From the NCBI RefSeq assembly GCF_003479805.1, contig NZ_QUHV01000016.1, forward strand, positions 1 to 54,661: a stretch of DNA of 54,661 nucleotides, given 5' to 3'. This stretch comes from Collinsella sp. AF08-23 (GTDB taxonomy: Bacteria; Actinomycetota; Coriobacteriia; Coriobacteriales; Coriobacteriaceae). Below are positions 30,311-38,979 of this stretch, one piece after another. How positions within the stretch are numbered: position 1 is the stretch's first letter; every line of letters starts with the position of its first letter. The notes under the pieces were generated by a model. That model was not told the origin of the DNA, searched no databases, and was given only the letters and a program-made list of their open reading frames with translations. The position numbers and the translations under genes are program-made.

Positions 30311-31471
30311 CTATCCCACGCTGAACTCGACGCGCTCCACGTCGGGGGCGTCCAGGCGTATCAGCTCCTCCGCGATGGTGCGCTCTCGGCTGGCAAGGGG
30401 CTCCGACGTCGTGACGCGAGCCACGAGCTGCTCGGTGCCGCTTTGCCTCTCGGCCCCGTCCCCGCCCTGCGCCTGGGCGGACACCTCCATGCCGATCGAG
30501 TAGTTCTTGAATTTCGGGCACACCACGGCGAGCTCGCGTGCGGTCTCGGCGGCGCCGTAGTGGTCGGTGGCTCCGGCGGCCTGCTCCTCGGCGGTGGCGA
30601 GCATGTTGCCGGTAAGTATCACACAGGGGATGGCGAAGATGGCGGTTCCCAGCATGATGCGCCAACGAATCTTGTGCGACTCGGCACGCACGAGCTCGTC
30701 TTCCGCTTCCGTCACCACTCCGTCGTCGTTGAGGTCGCGCTTGAGCGGCGTGTGCAGCAACAGCAAAACGACCGCGGCGGAGAGTGCGATGAAGACGACG
30801 TTGATGCCGAATTCATACAGCGCCCCAAGGAAGACCCCGGCATTGGCAACGGCGAGTCCGTAGCCCGCCGCGCACAGTGGAGGCATGAGGGCTGTGGCCA
30901 CAGCGACGCCCGAGATGACGGTTGCTGGTTCTTGGTCGCGTGAGTTGCCCAGGCCACCCGCGAAGCCACCTACGAGTGCGAGCATAAGATCCCATACAGT
31001 GGGCCCCGAGTTGTCAACGAGGGCGGGGGTCATGCCCGCGACTGGCGAGAGCGCAAAATAGATGGTCGACGTAATGAGGCAAAAGGCCATTTGGAGCACG
31101 AGGCCGCCCAAGGCGTCGCGCATAAGCGCCCGATCTACCGTAGCGACACCGTAGGCGATGGCGAGCACGGACCCCATGAGCGGGCAGATGAGCATGGCGC
31201 CCACGATGGCGATGTCGGAGTCGGTGTCCAAGCCAATGCACGCAATGATCATTGCGACGATGAGGATGCACAAATGGGTGCCCGTAAGACGGGCGCCGTT
31301 GACGAAGCGCTTGCGGATCACATGGTAGGGCGCGCGCCCCTCGCGGATATTGAAGGTGCGGCAAACGAATTTCTGCACGCCCCTCCAGACGCGTTGCAGC
31401 GCAGGGCGATCGCCGTGGCGCCGCCGATGTCTGTCGATGTACTTCTGCCGCATGTTGTCGTCGTTGCTCAA
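30311..31471 (-). CDS. DUF389 family membrane protein
   Basis: A 386-residue membrane protein. After a basic N-terminal region come about six spans in residues 70-290, with the DUF389 hallmarks GAMLICPLMGSVLAIAYG and GLGNSRDQEPATVISGVAVATALMPPLCAAGYG. The family's function is not established. The chosen start is TTG at 31471 with AGGTGA upstream; an in-frame ATG at 31453 lacks a ribosome-binding site. The 250 bases between its stop and the HD gene hold no gene and probably the promoter of the HD operon. Confidence 0.8.
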   Translation of the reverse strand: MSNDDNMRQKYIDRHRRRHGDRPALQRVWRGVQKFVCRTFNIREGRAPYHVIRKRFVNGARLTGTHLCILIVAMIIACIGLDTDSDIAIVGAMLICPLMGSVLAIAYGVATVDRALMRDALGGLVLQMAFCLITSTIYFALSPVAGMTPALVDNSGPTVWDLMLALVGGFAGGLGNSRDQEPATVISGVAVATALMPPLCAAGYGLAVANAGVFLGALYEFGINVVFIALSAAVVLLLLHTPLKRDLNDDGVVTEAEDELVRAESHKIRWRIMLGTAIFAIPCVILTGNMLATAEEQAAGATDHYGAAETARELAVVCPKFKNYSIGMEVSAQAQGGDGAERQSGTEQLVARVTTSEPLASRERTIAEELIRLDAPDVERVEFSVG

Positions 31472-31646
31472 GGCGCTCACCTGTTGTTGTGGTTGGAATC
31501 CATATTGTGGAGTCGCGGAAATTCTATCTCTAAAGTGCTTGGAGTCGAGCGCCGCTCGCAAAGCGATGCGAAGCTGATGGATAAGATGTAAAGTACAGTT
31601 TACGTCTGGGCTTGATTGAGGGCGCAGGGGAGGTGCAGAGATCCCA

Positions 31647-32189
31647 ATGAGGCAAAAGCTGTCGTTGACCGTGTTGCATGGTGGGAAATTTGTGCGCGTG
31701 CCCAAAGCGCTGGCGATTGGCACCGGCACGAGGGGGTTCACGGTCTCCGAGCGCGATGCAATCGCACGCGCCGCTGTTGCGGGGTTCAAAATCGTCGTGT
31801 TCACCGAGCTGTATGGAAGGCAAGCAGCGAAGGAGTTCAACGGGGTTGACGGAGTGTCCATAGCGGTCCCCCGCGATTCGAGGCTTATGCCGGGTCCGCC
31901 CTTGACGCGCCGAGCGGCGCGGGTGGAGGCACTGACGACGGTGCTTCAAGGATGGGGTATGGGCTTGGAAGACGTGGTGGCAGTCGGTACCAGCCCCATC
32001 GATCGCGACCTGCTCATGGCAGCGGGTGCCCCCATTGCCCTGGAGGGGGCAGGTTATGACGCTTTGGCAGTTGCCGGTCTCAGGTTTTCCGCACGCGAGG
32101 CCGACGGCCTTGTGCGGGCGATTGATGCAGCGTGCACGTTGGTCTCGAATTGCAGAGTGCCTACCACTCGTCCACACGATCGTGGTTGA
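31647..32189 (+). CDS. Hypothetical protein, weakly HAD-like
   Basis: A 180-residue protein. The C-terminal half contains GLEDVVAVGTSPIDRDLLMAAG, which resembles motif IV of Cof-type HAD phosphatases (GDxxND) with the first Asp replaced by Thr, and a following PIALEGA segment similar to their PVAMxNA. There is no motif I aspartate, so it is probably not an active phosphatase of that type. Its last 29 bases overlap the end of the convergent ansA gene. Confidence 0.5.
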   Translation: MRQKLSLTVLHGGKFVRVPKALAIGTGTRGFTVSERDAIARAAVAGFKIVVFTELYGRQAAKEFNGVDGVSIAVPRDSRLMPGPPLTRRAARVEALTTVLQGWGMGLEDVVAVGTSPIDRDLLMAAGAPIALEGAGYDALAVAGLRFSAREADGLVRAIDAACTLVSNCRVPTTRPHDRG

Positions 32190-33255
32190 TGGGGGTGTAG
32201 AACAGGCGCTGCAGCTCTTTGGGCTCGCGCGTTTGTCCAAGGGCCCACATGGTTTTTGCCACAAGTGCCTCGGTGGTCATGTCTCCGCCCTTGAGGACCC
32301 CGGGGTGTTCGGCATATGCGCGACCGACCTCGTATACACCAAGGTCAAGGCCTTCTTCGGGCACTTGGGTCGTCATGACGATGGTGCGCCCCGAGTCGAC
32401 CCAGTCAAAGATCGCCTCTTGGAACGATGAGTTGTCGGCGCCGAGTTCGGGCACGCCCCCCATGCCGAAAGTTTCGAGGATGATGGCGTTGTAATCGGGT
32501 TTGAGCAGCTCAAACATGTGCGGGGTGAGACCCGGAGTGAGCTTGAGGACGCACACGCGGTTGTCAACGTGAGTGTAGAAGCGGGGGCCATCTTCGCTTG
32601 TGAGGCGCTGGTCAATTGGGGCGCCGGCACCCACGGAGGCGGTGCCCATGGATGCGGCGACTTCGCCTTCGGCAAGACCTGCGGCCACGGCAACGGAACC
32701 GCTGCGGATAATCTTGCCTTGCCGCAGGTAGGCGAGGACGGGATAGTTGACGCTGGCGAACGCGTTGAAGCTCATGGTGCGCTGCTTGCGGGCTCGCGTG
32801 CCGGCGATGGCGTAGCCGCCAAAGACGATGGAGACGTCGCGTGAGCGGTCGTCTGCCGCGTACACGAGGCTCTGGTACAGGTTGATCTTGGCGTCGGTGA
32901 AGGGATTGCCCATGGGCTGCTGGGAGCCGGTGAGTATGATGGGTTTGGGGCTGCCTTGGATAAGGTAGGAGAGCGCCGCGGCGGTATATGCCATGGTGTC
33001 GGTGCCGTGCATGACTACGAACCCATCGTGGGCGTCGTAGCCCTCGCGGATGACCTCGGCGATGCGTAGCCAGTCGGCGGGTCGCATGTTGGTGCTGTCG
33101 ATGTTCATGGGCTGCACGATGTCAAGCTCGTAGAGGCCTTCGATTTGGGGCACGCTGCGTGCGAGTTCCTCACCAGAGAGAGCGGGGGAGAGGCCATTGC
33201 CTTCCTCGGCCGAGGCGATCGTGCCGCCCGTGGCAATCAAAAGAATGCGTTTCAC
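32161..33255 (-). CDS. ansA: L-asparaginase, type I (cytosolic)
   Basis: A 364-residue asparaginase converting asparagine to aspartate and ammonia. The nucleophile threonine is in IATGGTIAS (Thr12) and the second catalytic set is in VVMHGTDTMAYTA, with TGSQQPMGNPFTDA following. There is no signal peptide, which favours the cytosolic type I enzyme. Length is slightly above the usual 330-340. It stands alone on the minus strand, and its 3' end overlaps a convergent hypothetical gene. Confidence 0.9.
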   Translation of the reverse strand: MKRILLIATGGTIASAEEGNGLSPALSGEELARSVPQIEGLYELDIVQPMNIDSTNMRPADWLRIAEVIREGYDAHDGFVVMHGTDTMAYTAAALSYLIQGSPKPIILTGSQQPMGNPFTDAKINLYQSLVYAADDRSRDVSIVFGGYAIAGTRARKQRTMSFNAFASVNYPVLAYLRQGKIIRSGSVAVAAGLAEGEVAASMGTASVGAGAPIDQRLTSEDGPRFYTHVDNRVCVLKLTPGLTPHMFELLKPDYNAIILETFGMGGVPELGADNSSFQEAIFDWVDSGRTIVMTTQVPEEGLDLGVYEVGRAYAEHPGVLKGGDMTTEALVAKTMWALGQTREPKELQRLFYTPINHDRVDEW

Positions 33256-33485
33256 GCGTGGGCCTCCTCAACATGGCGGGTTACGACGACTCAGACATTG
33301 TAGTGGATGCCGACTGCTGCGAGAGATGCGTTCGCGGATGACGCGAGGAGGTTTTACGAGTCGTATCGGCACAATGTGGCTAAAAACCATGTAAGGATTC
33401 TGCGCACGCGCAGCTTGGCGAGTATGATGTACCAATTGGCTAACACGTCTCGCCGTCGATTATGGCGGCACGGTTGGGAGGGTTC

Positions 33486-35096
33486 ATGACCCAGAATGCA
33501 TCCGAGCGGGCCGCGCAGAAGGTGCTGGTCTTCGACTTTGGCGCGCAGTATGCGCAGCTCATCGCCCGTCGCGTGCGCGACCTGCATGTATATTCCGAGA
33601 TCGTCCCGTGCGACATCACGGCCGAAGAGGTGCGCGAGATGGCGCCCGCGGCGCTGATTCTGTCTGGCGGCCCCGCGTCCGTGTACGCGGAGGACGCGCC
33701 CACGGTCGATCCCGCAATCTATGACCTCGGCCTGCCCATTCTGGGCTTCTGCTACGGCCACCAGGTGACCGCCGTCACGCTCGGCGGCGAGGTAGGCCAC
33801 TCCGAGATCGGCGAGTACGGCCCCGCCACCATCGAGCGCGACCGCGAGAGCAAGCTCTTCAACGCCACGCCGCTTGAGCAGACCGTGTGGATGAGCCACC
33901 GCGACGCCGTCTCCCGCGTGCCCGAGGGGTTCGCCGTGACCGCGAGCACCTTCGTGTGCCCGGTTGCCGCCATGGAGGACGCCGAGCGCCGCATCTACAC
34001 TACGCAGTTCCACCCCGAGGTCAAGCATTCCGAGTACGGTCAGCAGCTGCTGAGCAACTTCCTGTTTGAGATCTGCGGCCTGGAGCCCAACTGGAGCATG
34101 GACAACCTGGTCGAGACCATGACGGCCGAGTTCCGCGAGAAGGTCGGCGACGACCGCGTGATTCTGGCCCTGTCCGGTGGCGTCGACTCCTCCGTCGTGG
34201 CTGCGCTGGGCGCCCGCGCCGTGGGCAAGCAGATGACCTGCGTGTTCATCAACCACGGCCTGCTGCGCAAGGGCGAGCCCGAGCAGGTGGAGGAGGTCTT
34301 CACCAAGCAGTTCGACGTCGACTTTATCCACGTCCACGCCGAGGACCGCTATGCCGAACTTCTGGCCGGTGTGACCGAGCCCGAGGAGAAGCGCCGTATC
34401 ATCGGCACGCAGTTCTGGAAAGAGTTCTTCGCTGTGGCCCAGCAGCTCGAGTGCGATGGCAAGCCGGTCAAGTACCTGGCTCAGGGCACCATCTACCCCG
34501 ACATCATCGAGTCCGGCGCTCGTAAGACGGGCGGCAAGACGGCCACCATCAAGAGCCATCACAACCTGATCCCGTTCCCCGAGGGCGTGCACTTCGACCT
34601 TATCGAGCCGCTCGACCACTTCTTTAAGGACGAGGTCCGCGCACTTGGTCTGGCGCTGGGCCTGCCGGGTCATATCGTGTTCCGCCAGCCTTTCCCGGGC
34701 CCGGGTCTGGCCATCCGCATCATCGGCGCGGTCGATAAGGAGAAGCTCGAGATTCTCAAGAATGCCGACGCCATCGTGCGCGAGGAGCTCGATGCTTACA
34801 ACCAGCGTCTGTTTGAGCAGACCGGTGAGCGCAACTCCGAGCACAGCTGCTGGCAGTATTTCGCGGTCCTGCCCGACATCAAGTCCGTCGGCGTTATGGG
34901 CGACGAGCGCACCTATCAGCGCCCGATTATCCTGCGCGCCGTCGAGTCCAGCGACGCCATGACCGCCGACTGGGCCAAGCTGCCCTACGACGTCCTGGCC
35001 CGCATCTCCGGCCGCATCGTGGCCGAGGTTCCCGGCGCCAACCGCGTGTGCTACGACATCACGTCCAAGCCGCCCGCGACCATCGAGTGGGAGTAG
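33486..35096 (+). CDS. guaA: GMP synthase (glutamine-hydrolysing)
   Basis: A 536-residue enzyme converting XMP to GMP. The N-terminal class I glutaminase has nucleophile Cys89 in GFCYGHQ and the later HPEV histidine. The ATP-pyrophosphatase domain carries LSGGVDSS, and the C-terminal dimerisation domain ends RVCYDITSKPPATIEWE. The ATG at 33486 follows GGGAGG. No purine riboswitch is apparent upstream. The guaA 3' end is a known integration hotspot for genomic islands in other bacteria, and here an accessory region begins right after it. Confidence 0.96.
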   Translation: MTQNASERAAQKVLVFDFGAQYAQLIARRVRDLHVYSEIVPCDITAEEVREMAPAALILSGGPASVYAEDAPTVDPAIYDLGLPILGFCYGHQVTAVTLGGEVGHSEIGEYGPATIERDRESKLFNATPLEQTVWMSHRDAVSRVPEGFAVTASTFVCPVAAMEDAERRIYTTQFHPEVKHSEYGQQLLSNFLFEICGLEPNWSMDNLVETMTAEFREKVGDDRVILALSGGVDSSVVAALGARAVGKQMTCVFINHGLLRKGEPEQVEEVFTKQFDVDFIHVHAEDRYAELLAGVTEPEEKRRIIGTQFWKEFFAVAQQLECDGKPVKYLAQGTIYPDIIESGARKTGGKTATIKSHHNLIPFPEGVHFDLIEPLDHFFKDEVRALGLALGLPGHIVFRQPFPGPGLAIRIIGAVDKEKLEILKNADAIVREELDAYNQRLFEQTGERNSEHSCWQYFAVLPDIKSVGVMGDERTYQRPIILRAVESSDAMTADWAKLPYDVLARISGRIVAEVPGANRVCYDITSKPPATIEWE

Positions 35097-35190
35097 CCGA
35101 AGGGTTATTTTGAAACGTCGATTTTCCGTCCGCTGAGTACCGCAGAGTGTCGCAGCGTACGGGAGAAACGCAAAGCCCCCAGCAACTTTG

Positions 35191-35603
35191 GGGAATAAAT
35201 TGAACGAGATACCCCCGATTTCAGGTGAAAATCGGGGGTATTTTTTACCCGTTTGACCTGCTGTTTTAGGAAGTTTTACTCCCAATTGCCGTACAGGACG
35301 GACATGGCGGCACCCCACGGACGGGGAGTAAAAGGTTTGTTGGGGGAGTAAATTGTCCCAGTTGCCTGTCCCAGCCGATCAAAATGCGCCCCAAAACTCA
35401 ACTGAAACTCAACGGGGCGAAATATGGTGGCTTTTCAGCAAAACCGCAGGTCAACAATGGGGAGTAAAAATTTACTCCCCCAAGCGATTTCATCGGCTTC
35501 AACACGCTTCGAATGGTGGGTTTCAGGCATAAGAAAAGCAGGTGTTTTACTCCCAATTGCGGGGGTAAAGCCACCTGCTCGCGTTTCAGTAAATATTTAC
35601 TCC
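35191..35603. repeat. Cluster of TTTACTCCC / GGGAGTAAA motifs
   Basis: Exact copies lie at 35275, 35471 and 35546 (plus) and 35324, 35344 and 35460 (minus), with near copies at 35191 and 35596. Two share the longer TTTTACTCCCAATTGC (35274 and 35545). Two pairs form hairpins: 35459-35480 and the long 35537-35579. This fills the 500-base gap between guaA and the XRE gene; no gene is seen in it. Confidence 0.7.
35209..35246 (+). terminator. Intrinsic terminator of guaA
   Basis: A 13-bp perfect stem ATACCCCCGATTT (35209-35221) with 35229-35241, a seven-base loop and TTTTTT, about 110 bases after the stop codon. Confidence 0.93.
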
Positions 35604-36016
35604 TAGAACTTGGCCTTCCAGTCGGCGTATTCCTCCGATGTGATCTCGCCGGATTCCAGCTCGTTTCGCTTCGCAGCCCAGGCCTTGAGCATCTGGGTCG
35701 TCTTGGGCGCCTTCTCAGCAGACGCGTCGATAGAAAGACCAGAGCCATCCTCAGCGGGCACGATTCCGAACTCATCCTCCAGCTGCAGAAGGAGGCCCAG
35801 AAGGTCACGGGCGTTCTCCACACCGAAGTCCTTCAGGACAAGCGGAGAGATGTCGAGGGCTTCGGCGATGGCTTCGATCTGAGGCTGCTTGGGAGTCCTG
35901 AAATCCGTCTCGTAATGGCGGATCGCGCCCTCGGAGACGCCGATCCTCTCACCCAGCTCCCCCTGGTAGAGCCCGCGCAGCTTACGGTAGTGCCTGATCT
36001 TCTCGCCAGTCGTCAT
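35603..36016 (-). CDS. XRE-family repressor of the integration module
   Basis: A 137-residue regulator with an N-terminal Cro/CI-type helix-turn-helix (TTGEKIRHYRKLRGLYQGEL, then GVSEGAIRHYE) and a C-terminal acidic helical part. The ATG at 36016 follows AGGAGG. It is divergent from the xis-int genes, and three CGTACG-type sites lie between, so it probably represses excision and integration. This is the usual switch arrangement of integrative elements and small prophages. Confidence 0.85.
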   Translation of the reverse strand: MTTGEKIRHYRKLRGLYQGELGERIGVSEGAIRHYETDFRTPKQPQIEAIAEALDISPLVLKDFGVENARDLLGLLLQLEDEFGIVPAEDGSGLSIDASAEKAPKTTQMLKAWAAKRNELESGEITSEEYADWKAKF

Positions 36017-36054
36017 CTTCCCTCCTGAAAATCTAAACCTCGTAATTCTAGCAC

Positions 36055-36136
36055 CGTACGTAAACGTACGCAATTTCTTGACAGTACGAAACCGTACGAT
36101 TATGATTCGCTCATATATAACGTACATATTCGTACG
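36055..36136. promoter_or_regulatory. xis-int promoter with three CGTACG operators
   Basis: A textbook plus-strand promoter: TTGACA (36078-36083), 17-base spacer, TATGAT (36101-36106). Operators of the form CGTAC-N4/5-CGTACG sit at 36055-36070, 36084-36098 (within the spacer) and 36121-36136. The spacer position would let bound repressor exclude RNA polymerase. Confidence 0.75.
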
Positions 36137-36151
36137 ATGTTAGGAGGACAA

Positions 36152-36358
36152 ATGAACCAGGAAGAAGGCAAGCCAACCATGCTCAACGCCGAGCAGGTCG
36201 CACAGAGGCTGAACATGTCGAAAGGGTTCGCCTACAAGATCATCCAGGAGATGAATGAGGAGCAGATCAAGAAGGGTCGCGCTGTGGTCAAGGGCCGCGT
36301 CCGCTCCGATCATTTCGAAGCAAGATTCTTTGCCGGTGATGAAGATGCCCGTATATAG
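36152..36358 (+). CDS. xis: Excisionase-like small DNA-binding protein
   Basis: A 68-residue protein with a MerR/AlpA-type winged helix (MLNAEQVAQRLNMSKGFAYKII). Such proteins bend DNA at attachment sites and steer the tyrosine integrase toward excision. The ATG at 36152 follows TAGGAGGAC; an earlier ATG at 36137 has none. It overlaps the start of the integrase gene, so the two are coupled. Confidence 0.75.
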   Translation: MNQEEGKPTMLNAEQVAQRLNMSKGFAYKIIQEMNEEQIKKGRAVVKGRVRSDHFEARFFAGDEDARI

Positions 36359-37418
36359 AAGCGAGAACGGAACCTTCTATTCACAGTGCTTCTACCGAGA
36401 TGGCAGGGGCGCGAAGCGCCATAAGGTCAAGAGAGGCTTTGCCACCGAGCTTGAAGCGCTCATGTGGGAGAAGGACTTCCTTGCTGTCCATAACGGGACC
36501 ATGGACATGCTCTTCGCGGACTTCGTCGACGTATACGCCACCGAGATCAAGCCTCGAATCAGGGAGCACACCTGGCTGACCAAGGAGTACATGATCAAGG
36601 ACAAGATCATTCCCTTCTTCGGGAAAATGAGGATGTCCGAGATCAAGCCCATCGACGTCGTCCGCTGGCAGAACCAGCTTATCGACCACAAGGATGCCAA
36701 TGGCAAGCCGTACTCGGCCACATATCTCAGAACCATCAACAACCAGCTAAATGCCATCTTCAACCATGCCGAGCGCTACTACGACCTGACGGGCAACCCC
36801 TGCAGGAAGGTAACGAAGATGGGCTCGAAGAAAGGCGGAGAGATGAACTTCTGGACGAAGCAGGAGTATCTGAGGTTCTCGGAGGCCATCATGGACAAGC
36901 CTCTTTCCTTTTACGCTTTCGAGGTCCTCTACTGGACAGGTATCCGCTGTGGAGAGCTCCTCGCCCTCACCCCATCCGATTTCATCTTCGAGACTTCGGA
37001 GCTCAGCATCACGAAGTCGTATCAGCGTTTGAAGGGCATCGACACCATCACCGACCCGAAGACTCCGAACTCCGTGCGAAGGATCGCCATGCCCAAGTTC
37101 CTCGCCGAGGAGATGAAGGAATACCTGGAAGACTTCAGAGACGACCTCGGTCCCCATGACCGCATCTTCGACGTGACGAAGTACTACTTGACGCACGAGA
37201 TGGAGCGCGGATGCAAGGAGTCCGGCGTCAAGAGGATCAGGGTCCATGACCTGAGGCACAGCCATGTCTCCCCACTCATCGAGATGGGCTTCTCCGCATT
37301 GGCGATCGCTGATCGCGTTGGCCACGAGAGCACCGATATCACCTACCGATACGCCCACCTCTTCCCGAACAAGCAGTCCGAGATAGCCAATGCCCTTGAC
37401 TACTCCAAGGAGGGCTAG
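36345..37418 (+). CDS. int: Tyrosine-family site-specific integrase
   Basis: A 357-residue recombinase with an N-terminal arm-binding region, a SAM-like core-binding domain (residues about 45-140) and the catalytic domain. The catalytic residues are visible: Arg in WTGIRCGELLAL, HDLRHSH (HxxR), Gly-His in RVGHES and the nucleophile Tyr in ITYRYAHLF. The ATG at 36345 is favoured; 36339 is an alternative. It belongs with the Xis and XRE genes. It also sits next to an inverted-repeat-flanked hsdS segment and is a candidate for the invertase. Confidence 0.9.
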   Translation: MPVYRSENGTFYSQCFYRDGRGAKRHKVKRGFATELEALMWEKDFLAVHNGTMDMLFADFVDVYATEIKPRIREHTWLTKEYMIKDKIIPFFGKMRMSEIKPIDVVRWQNQLIDHKDANGKPYSATYLRTINNQLNAIFNHAERYYDLTGNPCRKVTKMGSKKGGEMNFWTKQEYLRFSEAIMDKPLSFYAFEVLYWTGIRCGELLALTPSDFIFETSELSITKSYQRLKGIDTITDPKTPNSVRRIAMPKFLAEEMKEYLEDFRDDLGPHDRIFDVTKYYLTHEMERGCKESGVKRIRVHDLRHSHVSPLIEMGFSALAIADRVGHESTDITYRYAHLFPNKQSEIANALDYSKEG

Positions 37419-37420
37419 CC

Positions 37421-37789
37421 ATGCCCTGCCCTAACTCCGCACGCAAGAGGTCGAAGACCATGGCTTTCAGGGTGAGCCCGGAGGAATACGAGCAGATCAC
37501 CAATTTGGCCAAGCTGAGTGGCATGGACAAGCAGGATTTCATCATGGCGAAGCTAATGGACCACGAGATAGTCGTGAAGCCCTCTACGAGGGTCTACAAA
37601 GCCCTGAAAGACACGATGGCGGAAATCTACCGGCAACTGCTCAGAATCCGCGCAGGAGGCGAAACCAGCGCCTCCATGGAGGAGACACTGCTGATCCTGT
37701 CCACAATCTTCGCCGGGCTCGAATCATCCGAACAACCTGCCGAGATCGATGCTGAGAATCAGAGTGTATGGGATTTGAAAAGAGAGTGA
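37421..37789 (+). CDS. MobC-like ribbon-helix-helix protein
   Basis: A 122-residue protein starting two bases after int. The segment KTMAFRVSPEEYEQITNLAK resembles the ribbon-helix-helix start of MobC-type relaxosome accessory proteins that bind oriT. The rest is helical. No relaxase gene is present nearby, so if this is a mobilisation gene the element has lost its partner or uses one in trans. Confidence 0.55.
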   Translation: MPCPNSARKRSKTMAFRVSPEEYEQITNLAKLSGMDKQDFIMAKLMDHEIVVKPSTRVYKALKDTMAEIYRQLLRIRAGGETSASMEETLLILSTIFAGLESSEQPAEIDAENQSVWDLKRE

Positions 37790-37869
37790 GGGTGTCCGTT
37801 CGTGGGGACAAAGGCTAGCAAATTAACGCCGTAAAATCCTCGAAGCGTCCAGGAACGAAAGGAGCGATT

Positions 37870-38292
37870 ATGGATAACAAGCGATGCGAAATCACAGTCG
37901 CCTTGTATGGCGATACGTCAGATAGCTCTTCTGTTCCTGATGTGGCTGGAACATCTCCTCAGTATTTCATAGAAGCTTATGCGGTACGCGATGCTCATGA
38001 TGAGGAATCTGGCTGGCACTACCCTGTCATATTGAGATTTGAGGATACTGACTTCGTGATTAGCTGGCCAGGCCGCAAATCCGACCCCGCCATTAACAAA
38101 AACGACGGCGATGCGCGCTTGTTGGTCAAGAATGACCTTGAATCCGATAAAGCAAATCTCGGCTGCTTCTATCTGGCGCGAATCGAATTATTTGATTGCT
38201 GCCACGGTGAGCAATTAACTGCTCTCCGGTATTCGATAGATGGTAGATCCATTCAAGTGACCACAGAGGGCCATGCAATTTGCATCTCCTAA
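37870..38292 (+). CDS. Hypothetical protein
   Basis: A 140-residue protein that I do not recognise. It is mostly beta-like, without a signal peptide or membrane span, and contains a GWHYPVILRFEDTDFVISWPG stretch. It has a good AAAGGAG ribosome-binding site. Its GC content is lower than that of the core genes. It lies between the integrase module and the hsdS fragment and ends at an intrinsic terminator. Confidence 0.6.
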   Translation: MDNKRCEITVALYGDTSDSSSVPDVAGTSPQYFIEAYAVRDAHDEESGWHYPVILRFEDTDFVISWPGRKSDPAINKNDGDARLLVKNDLESDKANLGCFYLARIELFDCCHGEQLTALRYSIDGRSIQVTTEGHAICIS

Positions 38293-38294
38293 AC

Positions 38295-38323
38295 AACGGG
38301 TGGCCCCTACAGCCACCCGTTTT
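38295..38323 (+). terminator. Intrinsic terminator
   Basis: AACGGGTGGC (38295-38304) pairs with GCCACCCGTT (38312-38321), loop CCCTACA, short T-run. It shields the hsdS fragment from upstream transcription. Confidence 0.8.
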
Positions 38324-38332
38324 GCTTTCATA

Positions 38333-38350
38333 TAAATGATTATTTAGCTG
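38333..38350 (+). repeat. Left inverted repeat of the hsdS segment
   Basis: TAAATGATTATTTAGCTG, a perfect inverted copy of 38953-38970. In the reading frame of the hsdS half it encodes NDYLA, the conserved inter-domain segment. Confidence 0.85.
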
Positions 38351-38352
38351 AG

Positions 38353-38979
38353 ATGGCCGATGCCTTGTTCGCTGATGCATTTGGTGATCTTGAAGACAAC
38401 GCGGTTCTTTCAGATATCGCTAATATCACCATGGGTCAATCACCGGCCGGCACTTCTTACAACGAAGAGGGTGTTGGCACCGTGTTCTATCAAGGTCGTG
38501 GAGAGTTTGGATGGCGTTATCCCACGCAGAGATTGTTCACGACAGAACCTAAACGCATGGCCAAAGCGGGCGATGTGCTAATGAGCGTGCGTGCACCAGT
38601 TGGGGATCTGAACCTCGCTTACGAAGACTGCTGCATTGGTCGAGGACTTGCAGCAATTAGTTGCGATTACCCGTCATATTGCTTGTATCTCATGAGATCT
38701 TTGAGCAAGAAGCTAGATGCGTACAACGGTGAGGGAACGGTGTTTGGCTCAATTAACGGCAAGGCCCTTAAAGGCCTAGAGATTGCGCTTCCCGGAATTG
38801 ATGACATTGCTACTTTTGAAGCAATGGTTGCGCCGATCGATGCTCAAATCAGGTGCAATGAGACAGAAAGCAGGAGCTTGTCCCAGCTTCGCGACGCGCT
38901 TTTGCCCAAGTTGATGTCTGGCGAAATCGACGTCTCGAAGGTTGACCTTACGCAGCTAAATAATCATTTAGCCGATTAA
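38353..38979 (+). CDS. hsdS: HsdS second half (target-recognition domain 2), silent orientation
   Basis: A 208-residue half of a type I restriction specificity subunit. It has one target-recognition domain (LSDIANITMGQSPAGTSY, a common HsdS domain start) and a C-terminal conserved helix (LSQLRDALLPKLMSGEIDVS). No ribosome-binding site precedes the ATG; the frame is open upstream through an NDYLAE stretch normally found between two HsdS domains. It points against hsdM and converges with the other hsdS half. An 18-bp inverted repeat flanks it. It is most likely an unexpressed cassette that inversion would join to the other half. Confidence 0.8.
   Translation: MADALFADAFGDLEDNAVLSDIANITMGQSPAGTSYNEEGVGTVFYQGRGEFGWRYPTQRLFTTEPKRMAKAGDVLMSVRAPVGDLNLAYEDCCIGRGLAAISCDYPSYCLYLMRSLSKKLDAYNGEGTVFGSINGKALKGLEIALPGIDDIATFEAMVAPIDAQIRCNETESRSLSQLRDALLPKLMSGEIDVSKVDLTQLNNHLAD

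Noticed and set aside
33340..33485. Purine riboswitch upstream of guaA
   Set aside because: No purine-aptamer-like conserved core or paired loops are seen in the short leader.
35191..35603. CRISPR array
   Set aside because: The TTTACTCCC motifs are short, in both orientations and irregularly spaced, with no uniform spacers.
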